A stretch of 41,972 bases of DNA from assembly GCA_041748175.1 (NCBI GenBank), contig JBGTDU010000129.1, positions 1 through 41,972 of the forward strand, read 5' to 3'. Shown piece by piece: positions 1-8,869 of this stretch. The position numbers and the translations under genes are program-made. The first letter of the stretch is position 1; every line of letters starts with the position of its first letter. This DNA is from JAHEJB01 sp041748175 (lineage in GTDB: Bacteria; Bacteroidota; Rhodothermia; Rhodothermales; Rubricoccaceae). A model generated the notes under the pieces. That model ran no database searches. It worked only from the letters and a program-made list of their open reading frames with translations, and was not told the DNA's origin.

Positions 1-2019
1 CACAACTACCCGCACGACTGGCGGAAGGGCACGCCGCTCATGCAGTACCCGGTCGAGAGCTGGTTCGTCCGGACAACGGCGATCAAGGACCGGCTCGTCG
101 ACCTCAACAAAACCATTAACTGGCAGCCCGATGGTATCGGCACCGGGCGATTCGGCCAGTGGCTGGAAGGCAACGTCGATTGGGCGCTATCGCGGTCGCG
201 CTATTGGGGTACGCCGTTGCCGATATGGATCGAGGACGGCAATCCCGAGAGCATTCACGTCATTGGCTCAATCGAGGAGTTACTTGAAAAGTGTGGCGGT
301 TCCTTCCCCGACAGATCCATCAATCCGGAGACGGGAGAATTGGACCTTCACCGCCCGTACGTGGACGCCATCACTTGGACCGGCCCGAATGGCGGAACGA
401 TGCGCCGCGTCCCGGACCTGATAGACGTGTGGTTTGATTCCGGCGCGATGCCGTTTGCGCAATGGCACTACCCGTTCGAGAACGAGGAGCTTTTCCACGC
501 CAACTTCCCGGCGGATTTCATCGCGGAGGGCGTCGATCAGACGCGCGGCTGGTTCTACACGATGCACGCGATTGCTGCGCTCGTTATGGACGAGGTGGCG
601 TACAAAAACGTCGTGGTGAACGGCCTTGTGCTGGATGCCGACGGCGCGAAGATGTCGAAGTCAGTAGGCAACACAATCGATCCGTTCAAGGCGATCGACG
701 AGCACGGCGTCGATCCGATCCGCTGGACGATGATGGCCGCAAGTCCGCCATGGGAGAACCTGCGCTACTCCGACGATGCGATTGTTGAGACGCGGCGCAA
801 GGTCTTCGGCACGCTCGTGAATACCTACAAGTTCTTCGCGACGTACGCCAACCTGGATGAATTCGAGTACGATGCGACCTCCAGAATTGCTGCGTCTGAG
901 CGCTCTGAACTGGACCGATGGGTGCTTTCGCGGCTGAACTCCACGATTCAGGAAGCGGACGATGAGTACGCGGCCTATCACCCAACCAAGGCGGCTCGGG
1001 CTGTCGAGACGTTCGTCGACGATCTCTCGAACTGGTACCTCCGCCGCAGCCGCCGTCGCTTTTGGAAAAGCGAGGACGACAGCGACAAGCGCGCCGCCTA
1101 CCAAACGCTCCTCGAATGTCTTCGGACAACGTCTCAACTGATGGCGCCCATTGTGCCTTTCTTTTCCGAATGGCTATACGGCTCGTTGGCCGGGCGCGAA
1201 CTCAGCGTTCATCTGACCGACTTCCCTTCTTCCGACGAATCTGAGATCAACCCGATGCTCGAACACCGCATGGCGCTCGCGCGCCAAGTGGCCTCGAACG
1301 TCCTCGCACTCCGCAACGAAGCAAGCATCAACGTGCGGCAGCCGCTGGCGAAAGCGCTTGTCGTAACGGGCTCGGGGGGTGTCGATGCCAATGAACTCCG
1401 CTCTGTTGAGCACATCATCCTGGAGGAGGTGAACGTCAAGGCATTGGAAGCCATTGAGGCGTCGAGCGGCGTCATCCACAAATCTGCGAAACCCGATTTC
1501 AAGGCACTCGGCAAGAAACTCGGCCCACTGATGAAAGCCGCCAATGCGGTCATCCGCGATCTCGCGCTTGAGGACATCACCACCTATGAGCGCGAGGGAG
1601 CTCTTACGATCGACGTGGAAGGTCAGCCGATGATGCTTGAAGCCGGCGATCTCGAAATCATAAGCGAAGGCATCGAAGGGCAGCTTGTAAGGCAAGAGGG
1701 TGGCGTGACCGTCGCTCTCGATACGACCATCACCGACGACCTGCGCGCGGAAGGCGTTGCCCGCGAGTTTATAAATCGTGTCCAAAACCTGCGAAAATAC
1801 GCGGATTTCGACGTATCCGACCGTATCGTGATTACCTTCAGTGCCCCTGAAGGAGAAGCACTGGCTGTTCTCGCGAACGCGGAGACGATCCGGTCTGAAA
1901 CCCTGGCGACCGAACTCCACCGCGCCGAACCTGAAGGGGAGACCGTGCAAACCGTTGAGGTAGCCGGAGTGCCCATTGCCATCGGAGTGCGTCGGATCAA
2001 CGGCTCATCTTCCCAGTAA
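1..2019 (+). CDS. ileS: Isoleucyl-tRNA synthetase, 3' part (5' end outside window)
   Basis: This cytoplasmic class I aminoacyl-tRNA synthetase charges tRNA-Ile with isoleucine. The frame is already open at base 1 (it reads HNYPHDWRKGTPL), so the ATG at 40 is internal and the N-terminal third, with the HIGH motif and part of the editing domain, lies upstream. Visible parts are WFDSGAMPF near residue 145, GWFYTMHAI just before the catalytic KMSKS loop (codons at 649-663, residues 217-221 of this fragment), and a long C-terminal anticodon-binding region. That region contains the FKALGKKLGPLMKA segment and C-terminal domain typical of the long type-2-like enzymes of Bacteroidota and eukaryotes. 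About 672 codons are present of roughly 1050-1100 expected. The TAA stop is followed 35 bp later by a DksA-like gene on the same strand, so co-transcription is likely. Identity is not in doubt; only the 5' end is missing. Confidence 0.97.
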   Translation, partial: HNYPHDWRKGTPLMQYPVESWFVRTTAIKDRLVDLNKTINWQPDGIGTGRFGQWLEGNVDWALSRSRYWGTPLPIWIEDGNPESIHVIGSIEELLEKCGGSFPDRSINPETGELDLHRPYVDAITWTGPNGGTMRRVPDLIDVWFDSGAMPFAQWHYPFENEELFHANFPADFIAEGVDQTRGWFYTMHAIAALVMDEVAYKNVVVNGLVLDADGAKMSKSVGNTIDPFKAIDEHGVDPIRWTMMAASPPWENLRYSDDAIVETRRKVFGTLVNTYKFFATYANLDEFEYDATSRIAASERSELDRWVLSRLNSTIQEADDEYAAYHPTKAARAVETFVDDLSNWYLRRSRRRFWKSEDDSDKRAAYQTLLECLRTTSQLMAPIVPFFSEWLYGSLAGRELSVHLTDFPSSDESEINPMLEHRMALARQVASNVLALRNEASINVRQPLAKALVVTGSGGVDANELRSVEHIILEEVNVKALEAIEASSGVIHKSAKPDFKALGKKLGPLMKAANAVIRDLALEDITTYEREGALTIDVEGQPMMLEAGDLEIISEGIEGQLVRQEGGVTVALDTTITDDLRAEGVAREFINRVQNLRKYADFDVSDRIVITFSAPEGEALAVLANAETIRSETLATELHRAEPEGETVQTVEVAGVPIAIGVRRINGSSSQ

Positions 2020-2053
2020 GCGTCCGATAAAAGTTCTGAACCAAATCAATTTC

Positions 2054-2470
2054 ATGACCTCCACGAACGCGACCGCAGCAGCCTCCGATATCCGCCGTAC
2101 GCCTTTCTCCGACGCTGAACTGGAGGAATTCCGCGTGCTCGTGGAAGCCAAGCGGGCTTCTGCGGTTGCTGAGATTGACGACATGCGCGCTCAGTTGGAT
2201 GACACGCGCGAGCACGACAGCGACACGGCCTATTCCCTGCATATGGCGGACGCCGGGACCGACGCGATGGAGATGGAGAAGCTTTACCTCATGATCGCGC
2301 GGCAGCAGAAATATGTCGGCTACCTCGACCGCGCGCTGTCGCGGATCGAAAACAAGACGTACGGCATCTGCAAGGTGACGGGCGAACCCATTGCGAAGGA
2401 GCGATTGCTCGCGGTGCCGCACACGGAGATTTCCATCGAGGCCAAGAAGAAGGAAAAGAAGCAGCGGTAG
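2054..2470 (+). CDS. TraR/DksA-family zinc-finger-like transcription regulator
   Basis: A 138-residue protein of the DksA/TraR family, whose members bind in the RNA polymerase secondary channel and modulate initiation, often with ppGpp. The ATG at 2054 is chosen because the longer reading from 1976 would overlap ileS. The N-terminal half is predicted coiled-coil (ELEEFRVLVEAKRASAVAEI and DAMEMEKLYLMIARQQ). The C-terminus has the family signature TYGICKVTGEPI followed by ERLLAVPHT and a basic tail (KKKEKKQR). Only one cysteine remains in the finger; C, V/T and P/H replace the four-Cys set of E. coli DksA, a degeneration common in Bacteroidota homologues. The gene lies between ileS and lspA, a common arrangement in this group. 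A role in growth-rate control of transcription is inferred from the family. Confidence 0.9.
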   Translation: MTSTNATAAASDIRRTPFSDAELEEFRVLVEAKRASAVAEIDDMRAQLDDTREHDSDTAYSLHMADAGTDAMEMEKLYLMIARQQKYVGYLDRALSRIENKTYGICKVTGEPIAKERLLAVPHTEISIEAKKKEKKQR

Positions 2471-2489
2471 ACTAAATCATAATGCTTGG

Positions 2490-2517
2490 TGCGTAATGCG
2501 TAATTGCTATTTGCGCA
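2490..2517 (+). repeat. Heptanucleotide tandem repeat (degenerate)
   Basis: In the spacer between the DksA-like gene and lspA the sequence has a 7-bp period: TGCGTAA, TGCGTAA, TTGCTAT, TTGCGCA. A related 7-bp-period repeat (NCGTATT x4) lies at 25659-25686 in another intergenic spacer. This resembles the short tandemly repeated heptamers known from other phyla; its function is unknown. Confidence 0.5.
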
Positions 2518-2571
2518 CTGCCCTCGTGATTGGATCTCCTTACGCAATACGATCTACGCTCTAATCTTCTG

Positions 2572-3189
2572 ATGCGCGTCCTCTGGCTTACCCTCACCAT
2601 CGTTGCGGTCGATCAACTCACGAAGGTGTGGGTGAAGTTGAATATGGTGCTGCACGAATCCATTTCGGTGATCGGCGACGTGTTCAAGGTCACGTTTACC
2701 GAGAACCCCGGTATGGCTTTCGGGCTGAGCCTGGGCTCCAAGCTGTTTCTGACCCTCTTCTCGATCCTGGCGACGGGGCTGATCGGGCTGTACTTGTGGA
2801 AGGTTCGAAAGGGCCCACTTGGCTACCGAGTCGCGCTCGCGCTAATTCTCGGCGGCGCAATCGGCAACATTATTGACAGGGTGTTTTACGGCGCAATCTG
2901 GGGCTATGGGAAAATCCTATACGGCGACGTGGTCGACTTCATTTATCTCGATGTTTGGCAAGGCGTCGTGCCGGAGAGCATCCCGCTGTTGGGCGGTCGG
3001 TACCTGGCCATTTTCCCCATCGGCAACATCGCCGATCTTGCCATCATCGGCGGCGTGGCAACGATCATCATCTTCCAACGACGTTTCCACGACGCATTGC
3101 AAGGCGACGCTGACAATCTGCAGGAAACAGTTGCTCCGGCCACCGCAGAAGGGGCGGAGGCCAGGCTGGAAGGCAGCGAGGTGGTTTAA
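2572..3189 (+). CDS. lspA: Lipoprotein signal peptidase (signal peptidase II)
   Basis: This inner-membrane aspartyl protease cleaves prolipoprotein signal peptides just before the lipidated cysteine. From the ATG at 2572 the protein has 205 residues; a TTG at 2530 would add 14 hydrophilic residues and is less likely. There are four predicted membrane helices. Family motifs in order are DQLTKVW (14-20), ENPGMAFG (44-51), GNIIDRVFYG (98-107), then GDVVDF with catalytic Asp122 and GNIAD with catalytic Asp155. A segment of about 20 residues between the two catalytic motifs (GVVPESIPLLGGRYLAIFPI) is the periplasmic insertion usual in Bacteroidota enzymes. At least eight lipoboxed proteins are encoded nearby, so it has many local substrates. 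The charged, Ala/Glu-rich tail after the last helix has no assigned role. Confidence 0.96.
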   Translation: MRVLWLTLTIVAVDQLTKVWVKLNMVLHESISVIGDVFKVTFTENPGMAFGLSLGSKLFLTLFSILATGLIGLYLWKVRKGPLGYRVALALILGGAIGNIIDRVFYGAIWGYGKILYGDVVDFIYLDVWQGVVPESIPLLGGRYLAIFPIGNIADLAIIGGVATIIIFQRRFHDALQGDADNLQETVAPATAEGAEARLEGSEVV

Positions 3190-3363
3190 GTGTTCGGACT
3201 ACCCGCTGCGATTTGTTGGTCGGGGGTGAGAACTGTGCCGCTGCGGCCTTCACACAACGTTCGACGTTCCCGAAATGAGTTGGCATGCGTGGGGAAAAGA
3301 AACCCCAACTTCCATCAAGGAAGCCGGGCGAATCGATCTTGCACTCAGTGGTCCGACAGACCC

Positions 3364-4404
3364 CTAGTTCTCCGGGAACCACACGTAGGCACCGTCGAGG
3401 TTGATGTATCCAATTCGCTCGTCGATGCGGACGCGGGCCAGGCCGCCTTCAAAGTCCCACACCTCGTCGAATTCGGCAGCTCGGATTGCGCCACCACCCG
3501 GCTTGATGAAAGTCCATCTCCCGTTCTGCATTACGGCGCCACGGCCTTCGCTGAATGCGCGGGCGTCGTCAAAGTTTGGTGGGATGGCACGGGCACCCAT
3601 CTCATCGACATACTCCCATGTGTTTTCCGTGCGCACGGGTGCGAGACCCTCTGCGTAGTCGCCCGCCGAAATGAACGCAGGCTGGATCACAAACTGGCCC
3701 GAAGTTCCGATGTAGCCCCAGTTCTCCCCGACTTTCACAGCGGCACGGCCATCCGAGAACGAGCGGGCCTCATCGAATTGTGGAGCGATGGTCACGGTGC
3801 CGGATGGATCGAGATATCCCCAGTCGCCCTCCTCCTCGAAGAGTGCAAGCCCGTCTGAAAAGTCGTACACCTCGTCGAACTTGGAGAGGATCACGACCGA
3901 CCCCTCCGTGTCCATGAAGTGCCATTCGTAGCCCGTCGTTTTCACACGCGCGCGGCCTTCGGAAAAATCATGAGCGCTGTTCATGAATGGGTTGACAACG
4001 AACGCGCCCGTCGAATCGATGAAACCCCAGCGGCCATCGGCATTCACGCGTGCGCGACCATCGTGGAACGGGAAGGCGTCGTTCGCCTCAATCTCGAATG
4101 CCACGGTCCCGTCTTGCCGCAAGTAGTACCACACGTAGCCGCGACCGTTGACGTATTTCGCAGCGGGTGCCAGGCCTTCCGAAAAAGCGAAGGCCTCGCT
4201 GTATTCGGGTTGAATAACGAGCCGCCCAGTCGGGTCCATGTATCCCCAACTACCATCGCGTTCAACGGGGAAAATCGCAATGTTCGCTGTTCCCGGCGGG
4301 TTGAGGTTGGGATCGTCGATCGGGGCGGCGCTATCGCAACCCGAAAGGACGGGAAGAAAGAGGGCGGCGCAAAGCAAGGCGCCCAAGACGTGGAGGGTTT
4401 TCAT
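3364..4404 (-). CDS. WG-repeat lipoprotein (paralogue 1)
   Basis: A 346-residue predicted lipoprotein with a signal peptide ending in the lipobox LSGC (Cys22), followed by CDSA. The mature part is nine WG repeats of roughly 33-36 residues. Their cores include GSWGYMDPTG, GRWGFIDSTG, GDWGYLDPSG, ENWGYIGTSG and a terminal ERIGYINLDG, each followed by an F-SEG-A-type strand. WG repeats form beta-rich, probably propeller-like scaffolds; the specific ligand is unknown. It lies 30 bp downstream of a paralogue with the same number of repeats and the same ending (YVWFPE), so the pair arose by tandem duplication. Both follow a DUF1800-DUF1501 pair on the same strand, suggesting one transcription unit. 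Function is not established. Confidence 0.9.
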   Translation of the reverse strand: MKTLHVLGALLCAALFLPVLSGCDSAAPIDDPNLNPPGTANIAIFPVERDGSWGYMDPTGRLVIQPEYSEAFAFSEGLAPAAKYVNGRGYVWYYLRQDGTVAFEIEANDAFPFHDGRARVNADGRWGFIDSTGAFVVNPFMNSAHDFSEGRARVKTTGYEWHFMDTEGSVVILSKFDEVYDFSDGLALFEEEGDWGYLDPSGTVTIAPQFDEARSFSDGRAAVKVGENWGYIGTSGQFVIQPAFISAGDYAEGLAPVRTENTWEYVDEMGARAIPPNFDDARAFSEGRGAVMQNGRWTFIKPGGGAIRAAEFDEVWDFEGGLARVRIDERIGYINLDGAYVWFPEN

Positions 4405-4434
4405 ATGGGGAAATGTTGAGTGCTTGGCGGAGCG

Positions 4435-5460
4435 TTATTCGGAGGGGAACCAGACGTAGTCGCCGGTTGCATTAACGTAGCCGACGCGGTCGTCAACCGT
4501 AACCTGAGCGATGCCGCCGCGGAATTCTCCGGCAGAATCGAAGGTTGGGCTGCCAATTACGAGACCATCCGTGCGCCTTATGTAGGTCCAGCGGTCGTTG
4601 AAGCTGACGGGGGCGAGGCCCTCCGCAAAATCGCCGGCGGAGGAAATCTTGGGCATCACGAGGAAGCTTCCGGCGGTGGTGATGTAGCCCCAGTGTTCGT
4701 CCATGCGGACTCGCGCGGCGCCGTCGTGGAACGATCCCGCATTTTCATAGATGGGGTTCAGGGCGATGTCGCCGCTTGTGTTGATGTAGCCCCACGATTC
4801 GCCAATGAGGACCGGCGCGAGGCCCTCAGAGAACTCACCGGCGTCGGCGAATGGGCCTGCGATCTGTGTGCCTCCACCCGGGCCGATGTAGATCCAGCCA
4901 GCAGGTGTCTCCGCGGCGGCGAGACCCTCGGAGAAGTCGCCGACGGCGGCGTACTGGGAGGCAATAATTTCGGTTCCCATCTCTTCCACAAAGCCCCAGC
5001 TGAAGCCGGATCTCACTGCGGCTCGACCCTCTGAAAACATCCGGGCCGCATCGAAGGTCGGCTGAACGGCCATATTGCCATTCGTCTGGACGTAGCCCCA
5101 CAGATTGTTCGAGCGCACCGGCGCAAGTCCGTTGGCAAAGCGACCAGCGACATCGAACCGAGGAGATATTGCGACGGCACCGGTGGTGTCGGCATACCCC
5201 CAAAGCAGGCCTTCCCGAATGGCGGCGAAGCCCTCGTAGTAGCCATCGGCAAAGTCAAACTGAGGCTCGACGGTGAGGCGACCGTCGGCATCCGCAAAGC
5301 CCCAGAGGCTATCGATGGGGACAGGGTAGCCAGCCAAAGCCTGGCCCGGACCAAAAGGCCCGGGGTCATTGGGGTCGCCGGATGGCGACGCGCTGTCGCA
5401 ACCGGACAATGACGGAGCGAGCAGTCCGGCGCAAAGTGCGAAGGCAAATAGTCGGTGCAT
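4435..5460 (-). CDS. WG-repeat lipoprotein (paralogue 2)
   Basis: A 341-residue predicted lipoprotein. The ATG at 5460 is preferred over one at 5508 because it places a normal signal peptide (MHRLFAFALCAGLLAPSLSGC) directly at the N-terminus; the longer form would overlap the upstream DUF1501 gene and add 16 charged residues. After the lipobox LSGC-DSA there are nine WG repeats (SLWGFADADG, LLWGYADTTG, NLWGYVQTNG, FSWGFVEEMG, AGWIYIGPGG, ESWGYINTSG, EHWGYITTAG, DRWTYIRRTDG, DRVGYVNATG), ending YVWFPSE. It sits 37 bp downstream of a DUF1501 gene and 30 bp upstream of its paralogue. It is probably envelope-anchored and acts in protein-protein or ligand binding; nothing in the sequence shows which. 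Confidence 0.9.
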   Translation of the reverse strand: MHRLFAFALCAGLLAPSLSGCDSASPSGDPNDPGPFGPGQALAGYPVPIDSLWGFADADGRLTVEPQFDFADGYYEGFAAIREGLLWGYADTTGAVAISPRFDVAGRFANGLAPVRSNNLWGYVQTNGNMAVQPTFDAARMFSEGRAAVRSGFSWGFVEEMGTEIIASQYAAVGDFSEGLAAAETPAGWIYIGPGGGTQIAGPFADAGEFSEGLAPVLIGESWGYINTSGDIALNPIYENAGSFHDGAARVRMDEHWGYITTAGSFLVMPKISSAGDFAEGLAPVSFNDRWTYIRRTDGLVIGSPTFDSAGEFRGGIAQVTVDDRVGYVNATGDYVWFPSE

Positions 5461-5497
5461 GTCGTGTGCTGTTGGGGGACGAAGTTGGCGGAGCGGT

Positions 5498-7123
5498 CTA
5501 ACGAACAACCGAAATCGGCTGGCTTTTTGAGCCGGAAGCAGTTTCGAGCCGCGCGAAGTAGGTGCCGCTGGGTAGGTTGTAGGCGTCGAAACGGACGGTG
5601 TGGCGCCCCGTGGTTCGGGGACCGTCTACGAGGTGGCTGACCTCACGTCCTCGCACATCCACAATCGTCAGGCGAACCTGGCTCGGACGATCGAGGATGA
5701 ACGCAAGCGTCGTGCTATAGGCAAAAGGATTGGGGAAGGCCGGTTCGAGAGCGAATGGAGCCTGGATGAGAGGTATCGGATTTTCCGCAGAAACCATAAC
5801 CAATCCCATCGGATTAAAATTTCCGCCAAGGATGTTGTCCGAAACGCCAGGCGTGAGCCCAAACCATTCTTGAAGGACCGTTGCGTAGACCGAGCGGAAA
5901 TCGGTCGTGTGCAAGAGGTTTCCGTTGTTGTCGAGATTGTCCAGGTCCGGGCCATCGCCGTACAGACCGCCATTGACGCCGCCCCCGAAAAGGAAGAGCG
6001 GGGAAGCCGTTCCGTGGTCGGTGCCACGCGAACCGTTCTCTTCAACTCGGCGACCGAACTCGGAGAATGTCATTGAGAGCACATCCTCGTCGCGTCCACC
6101 TGCTTCGAGATCAGTCTGGAAAGCCGTCGCCGCCTCCGCCAGCGTTTGTAGAAGCCCGGGCTGGCTATTGCTTTGGTCGGCGTGGGTGTCGAATCCACCG
6201 TGATACACCACATACAGCCGCGACTGGAGGCCACCTTTAATGAGGCGGGCAACGATAGCCAGGCTGGAGCCTAGGCTTCCGCCGGGGTAATCCGCGTTCG
6301 GGTCGTTCGTGCCAGCATCGGCGGCCTCGATGACGGCATCGACGTAACGCAGCGATGCGTTGTAGACCGAACGAACAAACGAGAGTTCTTCCCCGAAAAC
6401 GTTATTCGGAACGTCGCCCTCGTCATACAACTCGCCCGTCGCGGCTAGTTGGTCGAACTGGCCCGCATCGCTGAAGCTCATTCCCATGGTTGTGGCGCCG
6501 CCTCGGAGCAGCATGCCCGTCGCTCCGCCTATCCGAAGTGCAACCGGGAATTCCGGCGGATTCGAGACGTAGTTGGGGAATTCCTCATCCAGGTAGCGGC
6601 CCGTCCATCCCGAATTTATGGTCTCATCCGCACCGGATGCGGAAGCCCAGATATCTGTCGAGCGGAAGTGCGAGAGGTTGTGATCGGGATAGCCCACGGC
6701 GTGTACCACGCCCAGTTTGCCTTCTCCCCACATCGGCGAGAGGCTTGACATGGCTCCGTGCAGTCCGTAGTCGTCACTCAATGCAAATGTTTCGGCTTCG
6801 GGGATCGCGATCGTTGGCCGAACTTGATAGTAGCGGTCGTTGGTGACAGGGACGACGACATTCAGGCCATCGCTTCCTCCACCAAGTTGGATGAGCACCA
6901 GAACGCGGTCCGTGTCCATGCTCGCCAGCGCTTGCAACAGCGTTGTGCTTGAAGAGGCGTAGACGGGTGTAGAACCAAGTAGAAAGGCCGTGCCACCTGC
7001 AGCGGCCGCGGTATGTGTCAGGAAATCGCGCCGGGACCAGGCGAGGTGGTCGTGGTCGTGCGACGCGCCGTCCTCAATTGCGACGGAGCGTATCGGAGGG
7101 TTCGCGTGGTCGTGATCGCACAT
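5498..7123 (-). CDS. DUF1501 family protein with twin-arginine leader and T9SS sorting domain (copy A)
   Basis: A 541-residue exported protein of family DUF1501, an alkaline-phosphatase-superfamily-like group of unknown activity. The N-terminus begins Met-Cys, is rich in His and Asp, contains HDHDH at 22-26, and then the Tat-type motif SRRDFL (30-35) with an Ala/Gly-rich hydrophobic stretch ending near VYASS. The central domain has DRVLVLIQLGGGSDGLN, HFRSTDIW, GGFDTHADQ and FSEFGRRVEENGSRGTDHGTA, all typical of the family. The last ~85 residues are a type-A T9SS sorting domain (PNPF, VRGREVSHLVDG, LPSGTYFARLET, ending VVR), predicting transport across the outer membrane. It lies 43 bp after a DUF1800 gene and upstream of two WG lipoproteins. 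Substrate and reaction are unknown. Confidence 0.93.
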   Translation of the reverse strand: MCDHDHANPPIRSVAIEDGASHDHDHLAWSRRDFLTHTAAAAGGTAFLLGSTPVYASSSTTLLQALASMDTDRVLVLIQLGGGSDGLNVVVPVTNDRYYQVRPTIAIPEAETFALSDDYGLHGAMSSLSPMWGEGKLGVVHAVGYPDHNLSHFRSTDIWASASGADETINSGWTGRYLDEEFPNYVSNPPEFPVALRIGGATGMLLRGGATTMGMSFSDAGQFDQLAATGELYDEGDVPNNVFGEELSFVRSVYNASLRYVDAVIEAADAGTNDPNADYPGGSLGSSLAIVARLIKGGLQSRLYVVYHGGFDTHADQSNSQPGLLQTLAEAATAFQTDLEAGGRDEDVLSMTFSEFGRRVEENGSRGTDHGTASPLFLFGGGVNGGLYGDGPDLDNLDNNGNLLHTTDFRSVYATVLQEWFGLTPGVSDNILGGNFNPMGLVMVSAENPIPLIQAPFALEPAFPNPFAYSTTLAFILDRPSQVRLTIVDVRGREVSHLVDGPRTTGRHTVRFDAYNLPSGTYFARLETASGSKSQPISVVR

Positions 7124-7166
7124 GAGACGAAGCGGTAGGTGGGCCGGGGTGACGGTCGAGGTTGAT

Positions 7167-8666
7167 TCAGGTAAGCTGGTATTCGGGCAGGTTCGTCATG
7201 AAGCTCAGAAGTCCGCGAAGCCGGTTTCGGGCGGCCTCCTGGTCGTGCGTGTAAATGTTGTACCACTCCCAGACCGGGACCCCGTCCAGGAGAATCCCGG
7301 TCATATAGTCAAGCATCTCCGGCGAGATCTCGGCCACAAGGAAATGCTTTGCGAAGTCATCGACGATGGCCGGCGCGCTCGTCGGATCCGAGAGGGTTTC
7401 GGCCAGAGGGATTGGGTCGAGCTCATCAAAAGCTCCATCGCCAAAGATGACGGCGTCGACGTAGCCCTGGCGTTCGGGGACCGTGCCGGTTGTCAGCCAG
7501 GCCCGGTATTGATCGGGCGAATAGCCAGGCCAGCCGGCCACGTTGGGCGGATTCAAAATATCTTGCCCGAGGGAGAATCCGATTTCGCGGAAACGAGCCA
7601 GCGTGTTGTCGGTGGAGGCATGGCTGGTTTCTCGAAAGAACCCCACGAGAATTTCCGCCGGGCTCTTGATGCGAGCGCCTATAAATGCGTCGTCGAAGAA
7701 GTGCGCGCTCTTGAACAACTGGCGCAGTGCGGTTCCGATGTTGAAATTGTTGTTCTTCAACGTCGTCGCCAGACCGGCGACAATCGTCGCGTTCGGCGCC
7801 GGATGGACAAACCAGCTATATAGTTTTGTCGCCACATGGGAAGCCATCTGCGATGACCGCTGCGCAATCAGCACGTCGATAAAACCATTGTAGTCGAAAT
7901 TGGCAGTAAGCCCGAAGATGGTTTTCGAACCGCTGTCATGTCGGGACGAAACGAACTCGGATTGGAGGTTATTCATGTTTACAACCCATCCGCTCAACGC
8001 GCGCGCGGCCTCGGCAATGTCCTGCTGCGTGTAGTTGGGCGTTCCATCTGGCCCCAGAATTCCAAGCGAGAAGAGTTCCATTACCTCGCGGGCATAATTC
8101 TCGTTCGGGCTGCTGCCCGTGTTGACATTGCCGCTGAGGTAAATCAGCATGGCGGGCACCAGCCCAATCCCGCGAAGCGTCGTGCGGAAGTCGCCAAAAG
8201 CGTGCTGACGTAGGAAGGTGATGTACTGGTAGGCGAACGCCGCGTGGTAGTAGACATTGATCTCCGTGGCAAGGTGGTCGTGCCACATCAAGGTCATTCG
8301 CTCGCGAAGGCCTCCGAGACGCATCTCGTTGTACCAGCTCTCCTGCCACTCGTACATCCAGTCCGTGTTCTGGCCGTTGTCGGTCTGATTATACCACGGT
8401 GGCGTATCCGGCAGGGGCCTGGCGATGGCGGCATCCACGATGCTATTTACAGCCTGCCCGGTAGTTTGCGTGAGCGCACTGATGAGGTCGGCGCGGGTTA
8501 GGCCGAAGTGCGTCCGGCGAATCAAATGGGCGGCCTGTCGTTCTCCCCAGGGACCGGCATAGGGCTCGAGCCCTGAGGAAACTGAAGGTGCCTTTATGGG
8601 CGGATAGGCGGGAGCAACCAGTGGCTTCGAGCCAGACGTGCGCGTCAGAAACGAACGGCGATCCAT
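7167..8666 (-). CDS. DUF1800 family protein (copy A)
   Basis: A 499-residue member of DUF1800, a family of unknown biochemical function nearly always encoded beside DUF1501. It begins MDRRSFL, resembling a twin-arginine motif, but no hydrophobic segment follows, so it lacks a conventional signal peptide. Family features in order are HLIRRTHFGLTRADL (about 46-60), WHDHLATEINVYYHAAFAYQY, and the core block NENYAREVMELFSLGILG then NYTQQDIAEAARALSGW. Later come SAHFFDDAFIGARIKSPAEILVG, NPPNVAGWPGY and the C-terminal LPEYQLT shared by all three copies. It is the first gene of pair A, 43 bp before the DUF1501 gene. It probably works with that partner; whether it is exported is uncertain. Confidence 0.92.
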   Translation of the reverse strand: MDRRSFLTRTSGSKPLVAPAYPPIKAPSVSSGLEPYAGPWGERQAAHLIRRTHFGLTRADLISALTQTTGQAVNSIVDAAIARPLPDTPPWYNQTDNGQNTDWMYEWQESWYNEMRLGGLRERMTLMWHDHLATEINVYYHAAFAYQYITFLRQHAFGDFRTTLRGIGLVPAMLIYLSGNVNTGSSPNENYAREVMELFSLGILGPDGTPNYTQQDIAEAARALSGWVVNMNNLQSEFVSSRHDSGSKTIFGLTANFDYNGFIDVLIAQRSSQMASHVATKLYSWFVHPAPNATIVAGLATTLKNNNFNIGTALRQLFKSAHFFDDAFIGARIKSPAEILVGFFRETSHASTDNTLARFREIGFSLGQDILNPPNVAGWPGYSPDQYRAWLTTGTVPERQGYVDAVIFGDGAFDELDPIPLAETLSDPTSAPAIVDDFAKHFLVAEISPEMLDYMTGILLDGVPVWEWYNIYTHDQEAARNRLRGLLSFMTNLPEYQLT

Positions 8667-8833
8667 GTGCGGGCGAGGTTGGCTTCGAAAAGGTGTTTCG
8701 ACAGCGGTCGGGAGCGATAGAATTCTCCCTGTGGAGATCTGCGCAAACTTCGTGCGCGGCTATTCAGGCAGACCGATGGGAACTTCGACCTACCATCCCG
8801 CGCACAGGAAGCGCCGATATCCCGTTAGGCGTC

Positions 8834-8846
8834 GGAAGATTCTTCC
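8834..8846. promoter_or_regulatory. Short inverted repeat upstream of DUF1800/DUF1501 pair A
   Basis: GGAAGA-T-TCTTCC has 6-bp perfect arms around a single base, about 170 bp upstream of the DUF1800 copy A start in the 203-bp spacer that separates pairs A and B. It could be an operator or the tip of a weak hairpin for the upstream transcript. No copy is seen in front of the other pairs, so support is weak. Confidence 0.25.
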
Positions 8847-8869
8847 TAGCACTACGACACCTTTTTACC

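Noticed and set aside
40..42. ATG at 40 as the start of the IleS-like gene
   Set aside because: The frame is open to base 1 with conserved IleS sequence before it, so the gene is cut by the window edge.
3241..3320. Small hairpin TGGGG-AAAAGAAA-CCCCA near 3290-3307 after lspA
   Set aside because: The stem is only 5 bp with no U-tract in either direction, so it is not supported as a terminator.
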